A stretch of DNA of 64,000 nucleotides from Streptomyces sp. NBC_01551 (lineage in GTDB: Bacteria; Actinomycetota; Actinomycetes; Streptomycetales; Streptomycetaceae), in assembly GCF_026339935.1 (NCBI RefSeq), contig NZ_JAPEPX010000001.1, forward strand, positions 3,300,001-3,364,000, read 5' to 3'. Below the pieces are notes generated by a model. The model made no database searches. It worked only from the letters and a program-made list of their open reading frames with translations, and was not told the DNA's origin. The position numbers and the translations under genes are program-made. Position 1 is the first letter of the stretch. Every line of letters starts with the position of its first letter. Below, piece after piece: positions 17,060-24,823 of the stretch.

Positions 17060-17836
17060 GTGCGCGCCTCTCTGATCCAAATCGCGGTGAACGAAGGGGA
17101 GTCGGTGGCCTCCCGGCGCTCCCGCGCCGCCGAGCTGGTGCGGGAGCAGTCCGGATCCGACCTCGTCGTGCTGCCCGAACTGTGGACCGTCGGCGCCTTC
17201 GCCTACGAGCAGTTCGAGACCGAGGCCGAGCCGCTGGACGGCCCGACCTACCAGGAGATGGCCAAGGCCGCGAGCGACGCCGCGGTGTGGCTGCACGCAG
17301 GCTCCTTCGTGGAGCGCGCGGGCGACGGCTCCCTCTACAACACCGCCCTCGTGCTCTCCCCGGCGGGCGAGCTGGCGGCGACGTACCGCAAGATCCACCG
17401 GTTCGGCTTCGACCAGGGCGAGGCGGTGCTGATGTCGGCCGGCGAGACCCTGACGACGGTGGAGCTGCCGGAACAGACCCTGGGCCTGGCCACCTGCTAC
17501 GACCTGCGCTTCCCGGAGCTGTTCCGGGGCCTGGTGGACGCCGGGGCCACCACGATGGTGGTGGCCGCGGGCTGGCCCGCCCGACGGCGCGCCCACTGGA
17601 CCCTGCTCAGCCGGGCGCGGGCGGTCGAGGACCAGTCGTACGTCCTGTCCTGCGGGCTGGCCGGCACCCACGCGGGCGTCGAGCAGGCCGGGCACAGCCT
17701 GGTCGTGGACCCGTGGGGCGAGATCCTGGCGGAGGCGGGCCCGGGCGAGGACGTTCTCACGGTGGACCTGGACCCGGCCAAGGTCGCCGAGACCCGGGAA
17801 CAGTTCCCGGCCCTGAAGGACCGCCGCCTGCGCTGA
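17060..17836 (+). CDS. Carbon-nitrogen hydrolase (nitrilase superfamily)
   Basis: A 258-residue C-N hydrolase with the catalytic triad intact: E40 in LVVLPELW, K111 in YRKIHRFG and C146 in LATCYDLRFPELFR. Length and motifs resemble omega-amidase or Nit-type amidases that repair deaminated glutathione or hydrolyse 2-oxoglutaramate-type compounds; the exact substrate is not decided. The start is a GTG at 17060 that follows a GGTGG-rich stretch; the divergent MDMPI-like gene starts 137 bases away. A pair of GACGTC palindromes follows the gene and may serve the next one. Confidence 0.88.
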   Translation: MRASLIQIAVNEGESVASRRSRAAELVREQSGSDLVVLPELWTVGAFAYEQFETEAEPLDGPTYQEMAKAASDAAVWLHAGSFVERAGDGSLYNTALVLSPAGELAATYRKIHRFGFDQGEAVLMSAGETLTTVELPEQTLGLATCYDLRFPELFRGLVDAGATTMVVAAGWPARRRAHWTLLSRARAVEDQSYVLSCGLAGTHAGVEQAGHSLVVDPWGEILAEAGPGEDVLTVDLDPAKVAETREQFPALKDRRLR

Positions 17837-17862
17837 ACACGGCGACGGCGCCGCCGGCCGGG

Positions 17863-17901
17863 CCGACGTCGGTCGCCGTGCCTCCCGGGCGCCGACGTCG
17901 G
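17863..17901. promoter_or_regulatory. Twin CCGACGTCGG palindromes
   Basis: The perfect 10-base palindrome CCGACGTCGG occurs at 17863-17872 and again at 17892-17901, each followed by TC, 29 bases apart. They lie 81 bases or more before a small unknown gene and after the C-N hydrolase. The spacing, close to three helical turns, suits two dimer sites of a regulator; alternatively they contribute to the hydrolase terminator. Confidence 0.45.
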
Positions 17902-17981
17902 TCGGGGGGCCGCCGGTTGAAGTCGGGGCGCCTGGGTATGCGCGGTGGCGGCCGCCGGGGCCGTGACGAGGAGGCGTACGC

Positions 17982-18293
17982 GTGACCGAGGACACCGAGG
18001 CCGCGGTGGCGGCCGCCCTGGAGCCGCACGAGCCCTCCGCCGGGGAGATCGCGGCCCGCGAGCGGGTCCGGGCCGACGCCGCCGGCCTGACCCATGCCGG
18101 GGCCGAGGACGCCCTGGAGGCGGCGGTGGCGGCCGCCGGGGACCTGGCGTCAGCCGACGCGTCCACCCGGGCCGCGGTCGCGGAGTGGCAGCGCATCACC
18201 GACCTCCTCTTCGACCACGGCGGCCCGTACGCCCCCGACGCGGACGCCTACGTCCAAGGCCAGCTCAGGGCCCGGGAACACCACCGGAGGTGA
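17982..18293 (+). CDS. Small acidic hypothetical protein
   Basis: A 103-residue Ala/Glu/Asp-rich protein, not recognised. It is predicted to be entirely helical and soluble, with no signal peptide; EWQRITDLLFDHGGPYAPDA is the only distinctive segment. The GTG start has a strong GAGGAGG ribosome site at 17968-17974, spacing 7, so it is likely real. Its 3' end overlaps the convergent LURP-one gene by 29 bases. The twin CCGACGTCGG palindromes upstream might control it. Confidence 0.7.
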   Translation: MTEDTEAAVAAALEPHEPSAGEIAARERVRADAAGLTHAGAEDALEAAVAAAGDLASADASTRAAVAEWQRITDLLFDHGGPYAPDADAYVQGQLRAREHHRR

Positions 18294-18813
18294 CCGGCAC
18301 CTCCCGCCCCTCCTGCTCTTCCCGCCCCTCCCGTTCCTTCTCGGCCATCCGGATCACGCACACGGCGACGGCGATCAGCAGCGCCGCGTCCGAGTCCTCC
18401 CGGACCACGTCCACGGCGTACGTCTCCCGGATCCGGTACCACTGCCTGGAGACCAGCGCCAGCAGCTCCCCGTCGTACTCGACCTTGAACTCGCGGTCCA
18501 GGATCCGCCCGCTGACGTCGAGCTCCGTCCCCTCGACCAGCGTCACGCGGAAGTGGTTGCGCAGCAGCGACAGCCGCTTGCGCCGGATCACCGCGAGCCG
18601 GAGCTCGTCCCGCTCCAGCGTCATCGCGTCGCGCAGCGCGAACAGCTTCTCCCGCAGGGTGATCAGGATCCGCCCGTCGGGATCCTTCAGCTCCAGGGTG
18701 TCCCGGATCCGCAGGGCCTTCCCGTCGACCAGGAAGGCGTGCCGGCCCGCCTCGTCCTCGATCCGGTAGTCGTCGCCGATGGCCAGCATTTTGTCCTGTA
18801 CGAGGTATTTCAT
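18265..18813 (-). CDS. LURP-one-related (LOR) family protein
   Basis: A 182-residue protein of the LURP-one-related/scramblase-like beta-barrel family: KYLVQDKMLAIGDDYRIED, FLVDGKALRIRDTLELKD and YDGELLALVSRQWYRIRETYAVDV are typical. Bacterial LOR proteins are of unknown function; the tubby-like fold can bind membranes. The C-terminal 30 residues are charged and Glu/Arg-rich and are encoded in the part overlapping the convergent small gene (18265-18293). Only 32 bases separate its start from the divergent ATP-grasp-like gene, so the promoters overlap. Confidence 0.85.
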   Translation of the reverse strand: MKYLVQDKMLAIGDDYRIEDEAGRHAFLVDGKALRIRDTLELKDPDGRILITLREKLFALRDAMTLERDELRLAVIRRKRLSLLRNHFRVTLVEGTELDVSGRILDREFKVEYDGELLALVSRQWYRIRETYAVDVVREDSDAALLIAVAVCVIRMAEKEREGREEQEGREVPVTSGGVPGP

Positions 18814-18845
18814 GCGCTGATCGCTGCCCGCGATAGGTTGCGGCC

Positions 18846-19652
18846 ATGCCTCTTCTCTACGTGACCGACCTGGCCTACCCGGCGCGCGGCCGCCGCTACT
18901 GCGACGAGGACATATTCCTCACGTCCCGGCTGCGCGAGCACTTCGACCTGGCCCTGTGCCACCCGAAGGACGCGCGGGCCATGCTGGCGCTCGGCTTCGA
19001 CGCCGTCGTCGTCCGCAACAGCGGCCCCGTCCTGCACTACCAGCAGGCCTACGACGCGTTCCGCGCCGCCGCGCTCGCCGCCGGGACCCGCGTCTACAAC
19101 CCGCTCACCGGCCGCGCCGACATGGCGGGCAAGCAGTACCTGCTCGACCTGACCGCCGCCGGCTACCCGGTGATCCCGACGGTCGACGACCCGGCCGACC
19201 TCGGGCAGCTCCCCTCGGTCCCCACGTACGCGGTCAAGCCGAAGCAGGGCGCGGACTCCATCGGCCTCACCTTCACCGACCGCCCGGAGGGACCGGCGGG
19301 CGAGGTCCTGATCCAGCCGCGCATCGACTTCGCGTACGAGGTGTCCTTCTACTTCGTCGACGACGCCTTCCAGTACGCGCTGTACGCCCCGGACCCGGCC
19401 CGCCGCTGGGAGCTGACGCCGTACGAGCCGACCGCGGCGGACCTGGACTTCGCCCGCGCCTTCATCGGGTGGAACACCCTCTCGCACGGCATCCAGCGCG
19501 TGGACGCCTGCCGGGCGCCGTCGGGCGAGCTGCTGCTGGTGGAGCTGGAGGACCTGAACCCGTACCTGTCGCTGGACCTGGTCGCGCCGGAGGTCCAGGC
19601 CGCTTTCATCACATCCCTCACGCAGTCCCTCCACTCCTTCCTGAAGGACTGA
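18846..19652 (+). CDS. ATP-grasp-like protein of unknown substrate
   Basis: A 268-residue protein with the layout of the ATP-grasp superfamily. DMAGKQYLLDLTAAGYPVIPT is the start of the nucleotide-binding part, TYAVKPKQGADSIGL the lysine/glycine-rich loop, VLIQPRIDFAYEVSFYFV the adenine-clamp strand, and LLLVELEDLNPYLSLD the acidic metal-binding region. It would join an amine and a carboxylate with ATP, but the substrate is not visible. No obvious partner gene is adjacent; the next gene is DUF4240. The assignment is a fold inference. Confidence 0.65.
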   Translation: MPLLYVTDLAYPARGRRYCDEDIFLTSRLREHFDLALCHPKDARAMLALGFDAVVVRNSGPVLHYQQAYDAFRAAALAAGTRVYNPLTGRADMAGKQYLLDLTAAGYPVIPTVDDPADLGQLPSVPTYAVKPKQGADSIGLTFTDRPEGPAGEVLIQPRIDFAYEVSFYFVDDAFQYALYAPDPARRWELTPYEPTAADLDFARAFIGWNTLSHGIQRVDACRAPSGELLLVELEDLNPYLSLDLVAPEVQAAFITSLTQSLHSFLKD

Positions 19653-19682
19653 TGTCAGACCGGGATGCGAGGCTCTGTCCCC

Positions 19683-20207
19683 ATGGACAAGCAGACGTTC
19701 TGGAAGCTGATCGAGACGGCGCGGGCGGACGCGGCACCGGATGAGGTGGCGGCGCGGGCGTCGCAACTCCTCGCGCTGCACCCGGCGCAGGAGATAGCCG
19801 CGGCCCAGCAGGTGCTGTGGGACCTGCTCGCGGAGTCGTACCGCGCCCCCCTCTGGGCCGCGGCCTACGTGATCAACGGCGGCTGCTCCGACGACGGCTT
19901 CGACTACTTCCGCGGCTGGCTCCTGACCCAGGGCGAGGCGGCCTTCACCGCCGCCCTGAGCGACCCGGACTCCCTCGCGGACCACCCGGCGGTCCGCGAG
20001 GCGGCCACCGAGGGCGTGGAGCTGTGGGACGAGTCGGCCCTCTCGATCGCCTGGACGGCCCACGAGTCCGCGACGGGCAGCGCCCTCCCCGCGGACTCCT
20101 TCACGATCAGCTACCCGGACCTGGACCCCTCCTGGTCCTTCGACTTCGACGACAACGCCGAAACCGCCACCCGCCTCCCCCGCCTGACCGCCCTCTTCGC
20201 CACCTAG
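19683..20207 (+). CDS. DUF4240 domain protein
   Basis: A 174-residue protein with the DUF4240 pattern: MDKQTFWKLIETAR at the start, AAYVINGGCSDDGFDYFRGWLLTQG in the middle, and FPxxxxSFDFDD-like TISYPDLDPSWSFDFDD near the end. Members are small acidic proteins, often proposed to be immunity-like or regulatory, but without a proven role. Start chosen at 19683 (an ATG at 19665 adds six residues). It lies directly left of the integrase insertion point, with its stop 44 bases before the left junction. Confidence 0.85.
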   Translation: MDKQTFWKLIETARADAAPDEVAARASQLLALHPAQEIAAAQQVLWDLLAESYRAPLWAAAYVINGGCSDDGFDYFRGWLLTQGEAAFTAALSDPDSLADHPAVREAATEGVELWDESALSIAWTAHESATGSALPADSFTISYPDLDPSWSFDFDDNAETATRLPRLTALFAT

Positions 20208-20250
20208 ACCCCGCAGCGGCCCCGAGCTCCACCCCTGCGGGCGGGGGCGG

Positions 20251-20322
20251 GGCGGGGGTGGCTTGATGCACCCTCGCTGACCTGCGAGGGCGGATTGCCA
20301 TTCTCGATTTCTGGATTTCCTG
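20251..20322 (+). other. Left junction: degraded copy of the thioredoxin-gene 5' region
   Basis: In the frame gac-ctg-cga, bases 20279-20314 read DLRGRIAILDFW, while the intact gene downstream has DFRGRTLILDFW. ATTCTCGATTT is identical at 20300-20310 and 22150-22160, exactly 1850 bases apart. Further left, 20251-20267 resembles 22081-22097 (14 of 17 bases) with about 20 bases missing in between, and the left copy holds stop codons. This is what an abandoned gene start at an integration site would look like. Confidence 0.6.
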
Positions 20323-22160
20323 AACCAATGTGAGCACTTCTCGCTAGCGTTGGGAAGGTGCACCAACACGCCACTGCTGACCTGTACTTGCGCCTGTCCC
20401 TGGACCGGGAGGGCAAGACGGCGATCGACCGCCAGGAAGCCGACTGCCGCGCATGGGCGGAGCGCAACGGACTGACCGTCCGCAAGGTCCACATCGACCG
20501 TGGACGTTCCGGTTACAAGAACGTCAGCCGCAAGGGGTTCGATGCGGCGATCACAGCAGCCACGGCCGGCGTCGTGGGCGTCCTGATCGTCTGGAAGCTC
20601 GACCGCCTGTCCCGCAAGGGCATCGGTGAGGTCGGCAAGGCCCTGGACGACATAGGCCGGGTCGGCGGACGGCTGGTCTCCGTCATGGACGGCCTCGACA
20701 CGAAGAACGACAGCGCCCGGGTCACCATCGAGATGCTGGCGGAACTGGCGCGCAACGAGTCCCACAACCTTGGGATGCGCGTCGGCAATGCCAAGCGGTA
20801 CCTACGCCGGCGGGGCCAGTGGATCGGCGGACAGCCGCCTTACGGGCTGCTGGTGGACCCGGAGGCGAAGAAGCTCGTCCACGACCCCGAGACCGCCGTC
20901 TACGCCCGCCTGCTCGCCGACGAGGCGCTGTCCGGGAAGGCCCTCGTCCACATCGCCCGGCTGCTGAACGAGCACGGGGTGGAGTCCGCCCGTGGAGGCG
21001 AGTGGAACTCGTCCAGCGTCATGCAACTCCTTCGCTCACCGGCCTTCGCCGGTCTCATGCCGCAGACCGAGTACGAGGAGCAGCCGGACGGGACACGCAA
21101 GTACATGAACCGGGTCTCTCCTTACCGAGACCCGGAGACGCTCGAAACCGTGAGTATTGGCGAGGGGATCATCACCGTCGGGGAGCGCGAACTCATCCTC
21201 CGCCAGCTTGAAGCGCGTACGTTTCCTCTGGCCGGGAAGCGGCACGGCCACAAGCAAGGGAAGTCATTGCTCACCGGCATAGCGCGTTGTGGGCTCTGTG
21301 GCGCCCGGATGAGTAAGGCCGGCACGTCGTACCAGTGCTCCAGCCACCGCATGGGGCGAGGATGCTCCGGCGTCTCGGCTCGGGTGGAGAGCATCGACGA
21401 CTACGTGACCCGGGCGTTCCTCTCACGCCTGCCTTCCCTGGAGCCTCAGGACCCGCTGCTCGCCGTGATCGCCGATCGCTGGGTACAGAGGGAGGCCCCG
21501 GAGGTTTTCGCGAAGCGGGACGCGATCGAGGCTGAGATCGCGGACGAGGGGGCTCGTCTGGCGGACCTGGAGGAGGCCAGGTACGTCCGTGGCGAGTTCA
21601 CCGGCGCAGACGCGATCGACCGGTACAACCGGCTCGCAGGACGACTTCGTACCCGGATCGAGGGGCTGCGCGCGGACCTACTGCGGATGCCGACCCCTTC
21701 TGTGGACATCTCTCCTCTCCTGGATGCGGGCCTGCTACGTGAAGCTTGGGAAGCCGACGATGCGGCCGGAAGACGTGAACGCCTTGGCCTCGCAATCGAT
21801 CGGGTGGAAGTCCGGCGAGGCAGGGTGGGCGTGAGGTTCGATGGCGACGAGCGCTGCCGGATCGTCTGGGCGACGAGAGACGGTGCTGGGTAGGAGTCAG
21901 CGGGTGACGAAGCTGCCACTGCGAACAGATCCGGAGCCAATAGCTGCTGCGCAGGCAGCCGCGTCGTACGGCTGTGATCCGGTGTTCATGGGCCAATGGC
22001 AAGCTTGAAACATGAACGATGCTGCCCCGGCGCCCACCCCCGCGCCCCGCCGTGCCCGTGTCCGTGCCCCCGAGCTGATCGGCAAGGGCGGCTGGATCAA
22101 TACCGGCGGGAAGGACCTGAAGCTCGCCGACTTCCGAGGTCGCACATTGATTCTCGATTT
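20300..22160 (+). mobile_element. Integrase-only element bounded by an 11-base direct repeat
   Basis: The direct repeat ATTCTCGATTT (20300-20310 and 22150-22160) encloses a single gene, the large serine recombinase. No excision factor, replication, structural or transfer gene is present, so this is either a minimal cassette or the remains of a larger prophage or conjugative element. The repeat sits inside the coding region for ILDFW of the thioredoxin/NHL gene. Confidence 0.55.
20358..21893 (+). CDS. Large serine recombinase (integrase)
   Basis: A 511-residue site-specific recombinase. The resolvase catalytic domain comes first: S14 in LYLRLSLDREGK is the nucleophile, RQEADC and VWKLDRLSRKG are conserved with catalytic Arg residues. 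The recombinase domain follows (RNESHNLGMRVGNAKRYLRRRGQWIGGQPPYG, split here as two motifs around residues 130-165), then the zinc-ribbon CGLCGARMSKAG with CSSHRMGRGC, and a helical coiled-coil region. Length and order match phiC31/Bxb1-type phage integrases. The GTG start nearly touches the GGGAAG in front; a TAGCGT at 20345-20350 would allow leaderless transcription. The gene has slightly relaxed codon bias compared with neighbours. It is an orphan: no other phage gene is nearby. Confidence 0.92.
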   Translation: MHQHATADLYLRLSLDREGKTAIDRQEADCRAWAERNGLTVRKVHIDRGRSGYKNVSRKGFDAAITAATAGVVGVLIVWKLDRLSRKGIGEVGKALDDIGRVGGRLVSVMDGLDTKNDSARVTIEMLAELARNESHNLGMRVGNAKRYLRRRGQWIGGQPPYGLLVDPEAKKLVHDPETAVYARLLADEALSGKALVHIARLLNEHGVESARGGEWNSSSVMQLLRSPAFAGLMPQTEYEEQPDGTRKYMNRVSPYRDPETLETVSIGEGIITVGERELILRQLEARTFPLAGKRHGHKQGKSLLTGIARCGLCGARMSKAGTSYQCSSHRMGRGCSGVSARVESIDDYVTRAFLSRLPSLEPQDPLLAVIADRWVQREAPEVFAKRDAIEAEIADEGARLADLEEARYVRGEFTGADAIDRYNRLAGRLRTRIEGLRADLLRMPTPSVDISPLLDAGLLREAWEADDAAGRRERLGLAIDRVEVRRGRVGVRFDGDERCRIVWATRDGAG

Positions 22161-23841
22161 TTGGACCTTCTGCTGCATTAACTGCCTGCACGTTCTCGAC
22201 GAGCTGCGCGAGCTGGAGGAGAAGCACCGCGACACCGTCGTGATCATCGGGGTGCACTCCCCGAAGTTCGTGCACGAGGCCGAGCACGCGGCCGTCGTCG
22301 ATGCCGTCGAGCGGTACGAGGTGCACCACCCGGTGCTGGACGATCCCGAGCTGGCGACCTGGAAGCAGTACGCCGTCCGGGCCTGGCCGACGCTCGTCGT
22401 GATCGACCCCGAGGGGTACATCGTCGCGCAGCACGCCGGTGAGGGGCATGCGCACGCCATCGCGCGGCTCGTCGAGGAGCTGGAGGCCGAGCACGAGGCC
22501 AAGGGGACGCTGCGGCGCGGGGACGGGCCGTACGTGGCGCCCGAGCCGGTCGCGACCGATCTGCGGTTCCCCGGCAAGGCGCTCATGCTGCCCTCCGGGA
22601 ACCTGCTGGTCTCGGACTCGACGCGGCACCAGCTGGTGGAGCTCGCCGCCGACGGCGAGAGCGTCGTGCGCCGCATCGGCAGCGGGGAGCGCGGCTTCGG
22701 CGGCGACAGCTTCAGCGAGCCGCAGGGGCTGGCGCTGCTGCCCGACGGGTCCGTGGTCGTCGCCGACACCGTCAATCACGCGCTGCGCCGGTTCGATCCC
22801 GTCACCGGGGCCGTCGAGACCGTCGCCGGGACCGGGCGCCAGTGGTGGCAGGGCTCGCCGACCTCCGGCCCCGCGCTGGAGGTGGACCTGTCCTCCCCGT
22901 GGGACGTCGCCTGGTGGCAGGGCAAGGTGTGGATCGCCATGGCCGGCGTGCACCAGCTGTGGACCTGGGACCCCGCGACGCGGACGGTGGAGGTCGCCGC
23001 CGGCACCACCAACGAAGGTCTGGTGGACGGGCCCGCCGCCGAGGCCTGGTTCGCGCAGCCGTCCGGGCTCGCGGCCACCGAGGAGCGGCTGTGGGTCGCC
23101 GACTCCGAGACCAGCGCGCTGCGCTACGTCCACGCGACGCCCGACGGGTACGCCGTGGCCTCCGCCGTCGGGACCGGGCTGTTCGACTTCGGGCACCGCG
23201 ACGGTGACGCCGGCCAGGCGCTGCTCCAGCACCCGCTCGGGGTGACCGCCCTGCCGGACGGCTCGGTCGCGGTGTGCGACACGTACAACCACGCCCTGCG
23301 CCGCTACGACCCGGCGACCGGCCAGGTCACCACCCTCGCCACCGATCTGCGCGAGCCCAGCGACGCGGTGCTCGCCGGGAGCGACATCGTGGTCGTCGAG
23401 TCCGCCCGGCACCGGCTGACCCGGCTGCGGCTGCCCGAGGAGGCGGTCCGGGTCGACGCGGTCGCCCACCGGACGCAGCGCGCCGCCACCGAGGTCGCCC
23501 CGGGCACGCTCCGGCTCGACGTGGTGTTCCAGGCGCCGAGCGGCCAGAAGCTCGACACCCGGTACGGGCCTTCGACGCGCCTGCTGGTGTCGTCCACGCC
23601 GCCCGAGCTGCTGTTGGGCGGGGAGGGCGCCGGGACGGACCTGTTCCGCGAGCTGGCGCTCAACCCGGAGGTCACCGAGGGCGTGCTGCACGTCTCCGCG
23701 ATGGCGGCGTCCTGCGACGACGACCCGGAGAACGAGTACCCGGCCTGCCACGTCCACCAGCAGGACTGGGGTGTTCCGGTGACGGTGACCGCCGCCGGCG
23801 CGACCCGCCTCCCGCTGGTCCTCGCCGGGATGGACTCCTAG
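22012..23841 (+). CDS. Thioredoxin-like/NHL-repeat protein (NHLRC2-like)
   Basis: A 609-residue protein. Residues about 20-165 form a thioredoxin/TlpA-like domain with LILDFWTFCCINCLHVLDEL, so a CxxC-type pair (C-I-N-C) is present; residues about 180-470 form an NHL beta-propeller (KALMLPSGNLLVSDSTRH, GLALLPDGSVVVADT, VTALPDGSVAVCDTYNHALRR), and a beta-rich C-terminal domain ends the protein. The human homologue is NHLRC2; the bacterial role is unknown and may be redox-related. The 5' codons up to about base 22190 include AAT, GAT, TTG, ATT and TTT, unusual for this genome, and this stretch coincides with the integrase junction. The reading frame is nonetheless intact. Confidence 0.88.
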   Translation: MNDAAPAPTPAPRRARVRAPELIGKGGWINTGGKDLKLADFRGRTLILDFWTFCCINCLHVLDELRELEEKHRDTVVIIGVHSPKFVHEAEHAAVVDAVERYEVHHPVLDDPELATWKQYAVRAWPTLVVIDPEGYIVAQHAGEGHAHAIARLVEELEAEHEAKGTLRRGDGPYVAPEPVATDLRFPGKALMLPSGNLLVSDSTRHQLVELAADGESVVRRIGSGERGFGGDSFSEPQGLALLPDGSVVVADTVNHALRRFDPVTGAVETVAGTGRQWWQGSPTSGPALEVDLSSPWDVAWWQGKVWIAMAGVHQLWTWDPATRTVEVAAGTTNEGLVDGPAAEAWFAQPSGLAATEERLWVADSETSALRYVHATPDGYAVASAVGTGLFDFGHRDGDAGQALLQHPLGVTALPDGSVAVCDTYNHALRRYDPATGQVTTLATDLREPSDAVLAGSDIVVVESARHRLTRLRLPEEAVRVDAVAHRTQRAATEVAPGTLRLDVVFQAPSGQKLDTRYGPSTRLLVSSTPPELLLGGEGAGTDLFRELALNPEVTEGVLHVSAMAASCDDDPENEYPACHVHQQDWGVPVTVTAAGATRLPLVLAGMDS

Positions 23842-23853
23842 TACCGGAGCGCG

Positions 23854-24690
23854 CTACGGCGCCGACAGTACGCCGATCAGCCGGTCCGCGAACGCGGCCG
23901 GCTGTTCGGCGCACCCCAGGTGCCCGCCGGGGAAGTCGGTGACGGCGCTCCCGAGACGCTCCGCCAGGGCCTCGGCCGGGCGGCGCAGGAGCAGTCCGTA
24001 CGAGTCCTCCCCGGCGGCCGGGACCAGCCGGTCGGCGTACGGGGCGAGGGCGTCGAGGTCCGGCATGTGGCCGGTGAACTGGAGCAGTTCGCGTTCCAGG
24101 AAGGACGGCAGGTTGGCGAGGACGCGGGCCATGACGTCGGCCGGCGGCGGGTTGTGCTCCCCGCCCGCCCCGCCCGCCCCGCGGCCGTCGTCCGTACCGG
24201 CCGCCATGACGGCCATGGCCGCCTCCAGGCCCTGCGCGCGGTACGTCTCCACGACGGAGGCGAAGAAGCGGTGTTGCTGCGCCGCGTCGGGCAACAGGCC
24301 CACCAGCGGCGGCTCGTGGGCCACGACCCGCCGGACCAGCTCCGGGTGGCGCTGGAGCAGGTCCAGCGCGACGACGGCGCCGGCGCTCGTGCCCGCGACG
24401 TACGCCGGTTCGTCGGTGAGGGCCGCGAGCAGCAGTGCCGCGTCCTGGCTCTGCCCCTGCGGGCTCTGGTCCTCGGGGGGACCGTCGAGCGGGCTGCGCG
24501 TGCGGCCGCGGGGGTCGTACGCGACGACCGTGAAGTGCCGGGCGAGGGCGTCGGCGACGCCGTCGAAGAGGGCCGCGTCGGCGCCGCCGCCGGGCACGAG
24601 CAGCAGGACGGGGCCAAAGCCCCGGGTCTCGTAGCGGAGCGTGGCACCGGGGACCTTGAGCGTCCGGACCGTCGTCGTCGCCTTCGGCAT
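23854..24690 (-). CDS. Alpha/beta-hydrolase
   Basis: A 278-residue hydrolase of the alpha/beta fold. Hallmarks: LLLVPGGGADAALFDG with the oxyanion-hole Gly-rich loop, VVAYDPRGRTRSPL, the nucleophile elbow VAGTSAGAV with the Ser, VAHEPPLVG, and FPGGHLGCAEQP with the catalytic His. Likely an esterase or similar; the substrate is unknown. The ATG at 24690 has only a weak ribosome site. Immediately upstream, at 24710-24745, lie two CCTAG-N5-CTAGG palindromes, so the gene is almost certainly controlled by a specific repressor. Confidence 0.88.
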   Translation of the reverse strand: MPKATTTVRTLKVPGATLRYETRGFGPVLLLVPGGGADAALFDGVADALARHFTVVAYDPRGRTRSPLDGPPEDQSPQGQSQDAALLLAALTDEPAYVAGTSAGAVVALDLLQRHPELVRRVVAHEPPLVGLLPDAAQQHRFFASVVETYRAQGLEAAMAVMAAGTDDGRGAGGAGGEHNPPPADVMARVLANLPSFLERELLQFTGHMPDLDALAPYADRLVPAAGEDSYGLLLRRPAEALAERLGSAVTDFPGGHLGCAEQPAAFADRLIGVLSAP

Positions 24691-24709
24691 CGTCTTCGCA
24701 CATCCATTT

Positions 24710-24745
24710 CCTAGGGGCTCTAGGTAAGACCCTAGAAGATCTAGG
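24710..24745 (-). promoter_or_regulatory. Double operator CCTAG-N5-CTAGG
   Basis: Two perfect inverted repeats, CCTAGGGGCTCTAGG at 24710-24724 and CCTAGAAGATCTAGG at 24731-24745, are separated by six bases so that their centres are 21 bases apart, two helical turns. They sit 20-55 bases upstream of the alpha/beta-hydrolase start, where they would cover its promoter. This is a textbook binding site for two dimers of a repressor, but the factor is not encoded next to it. Confidence 0.75.
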
Positions 24746-24760
24746 TTGCATTCGCACGTC

Positions 24761-24793
24761 AAAAACCCCGCCCCGGTGGTCCGGGACGGGGTT
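24761..24793 (-). terminator. Rho-independent terminator of the M18 aminopeptidase
   Basis: On the minus strand a 13-base-pair stem (24793-24781 with 24776-24764, one G-T pair, TGGT loop region) is followed by TTTTT. It lies 31 bases after the aminopeptidase stop and before the hydrolase promoter. Confidence 0.85.
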
Positions 24794-24823
24794 CGGGTGG
24801 AGCGGGCGCGCGCCGCGTGCGTC

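Noticed and set aside
20208..20357. A short gene before the integrase.
   Set aside because: Stops in every useful frame and no ribosome site; explained better as a degraded gene start.
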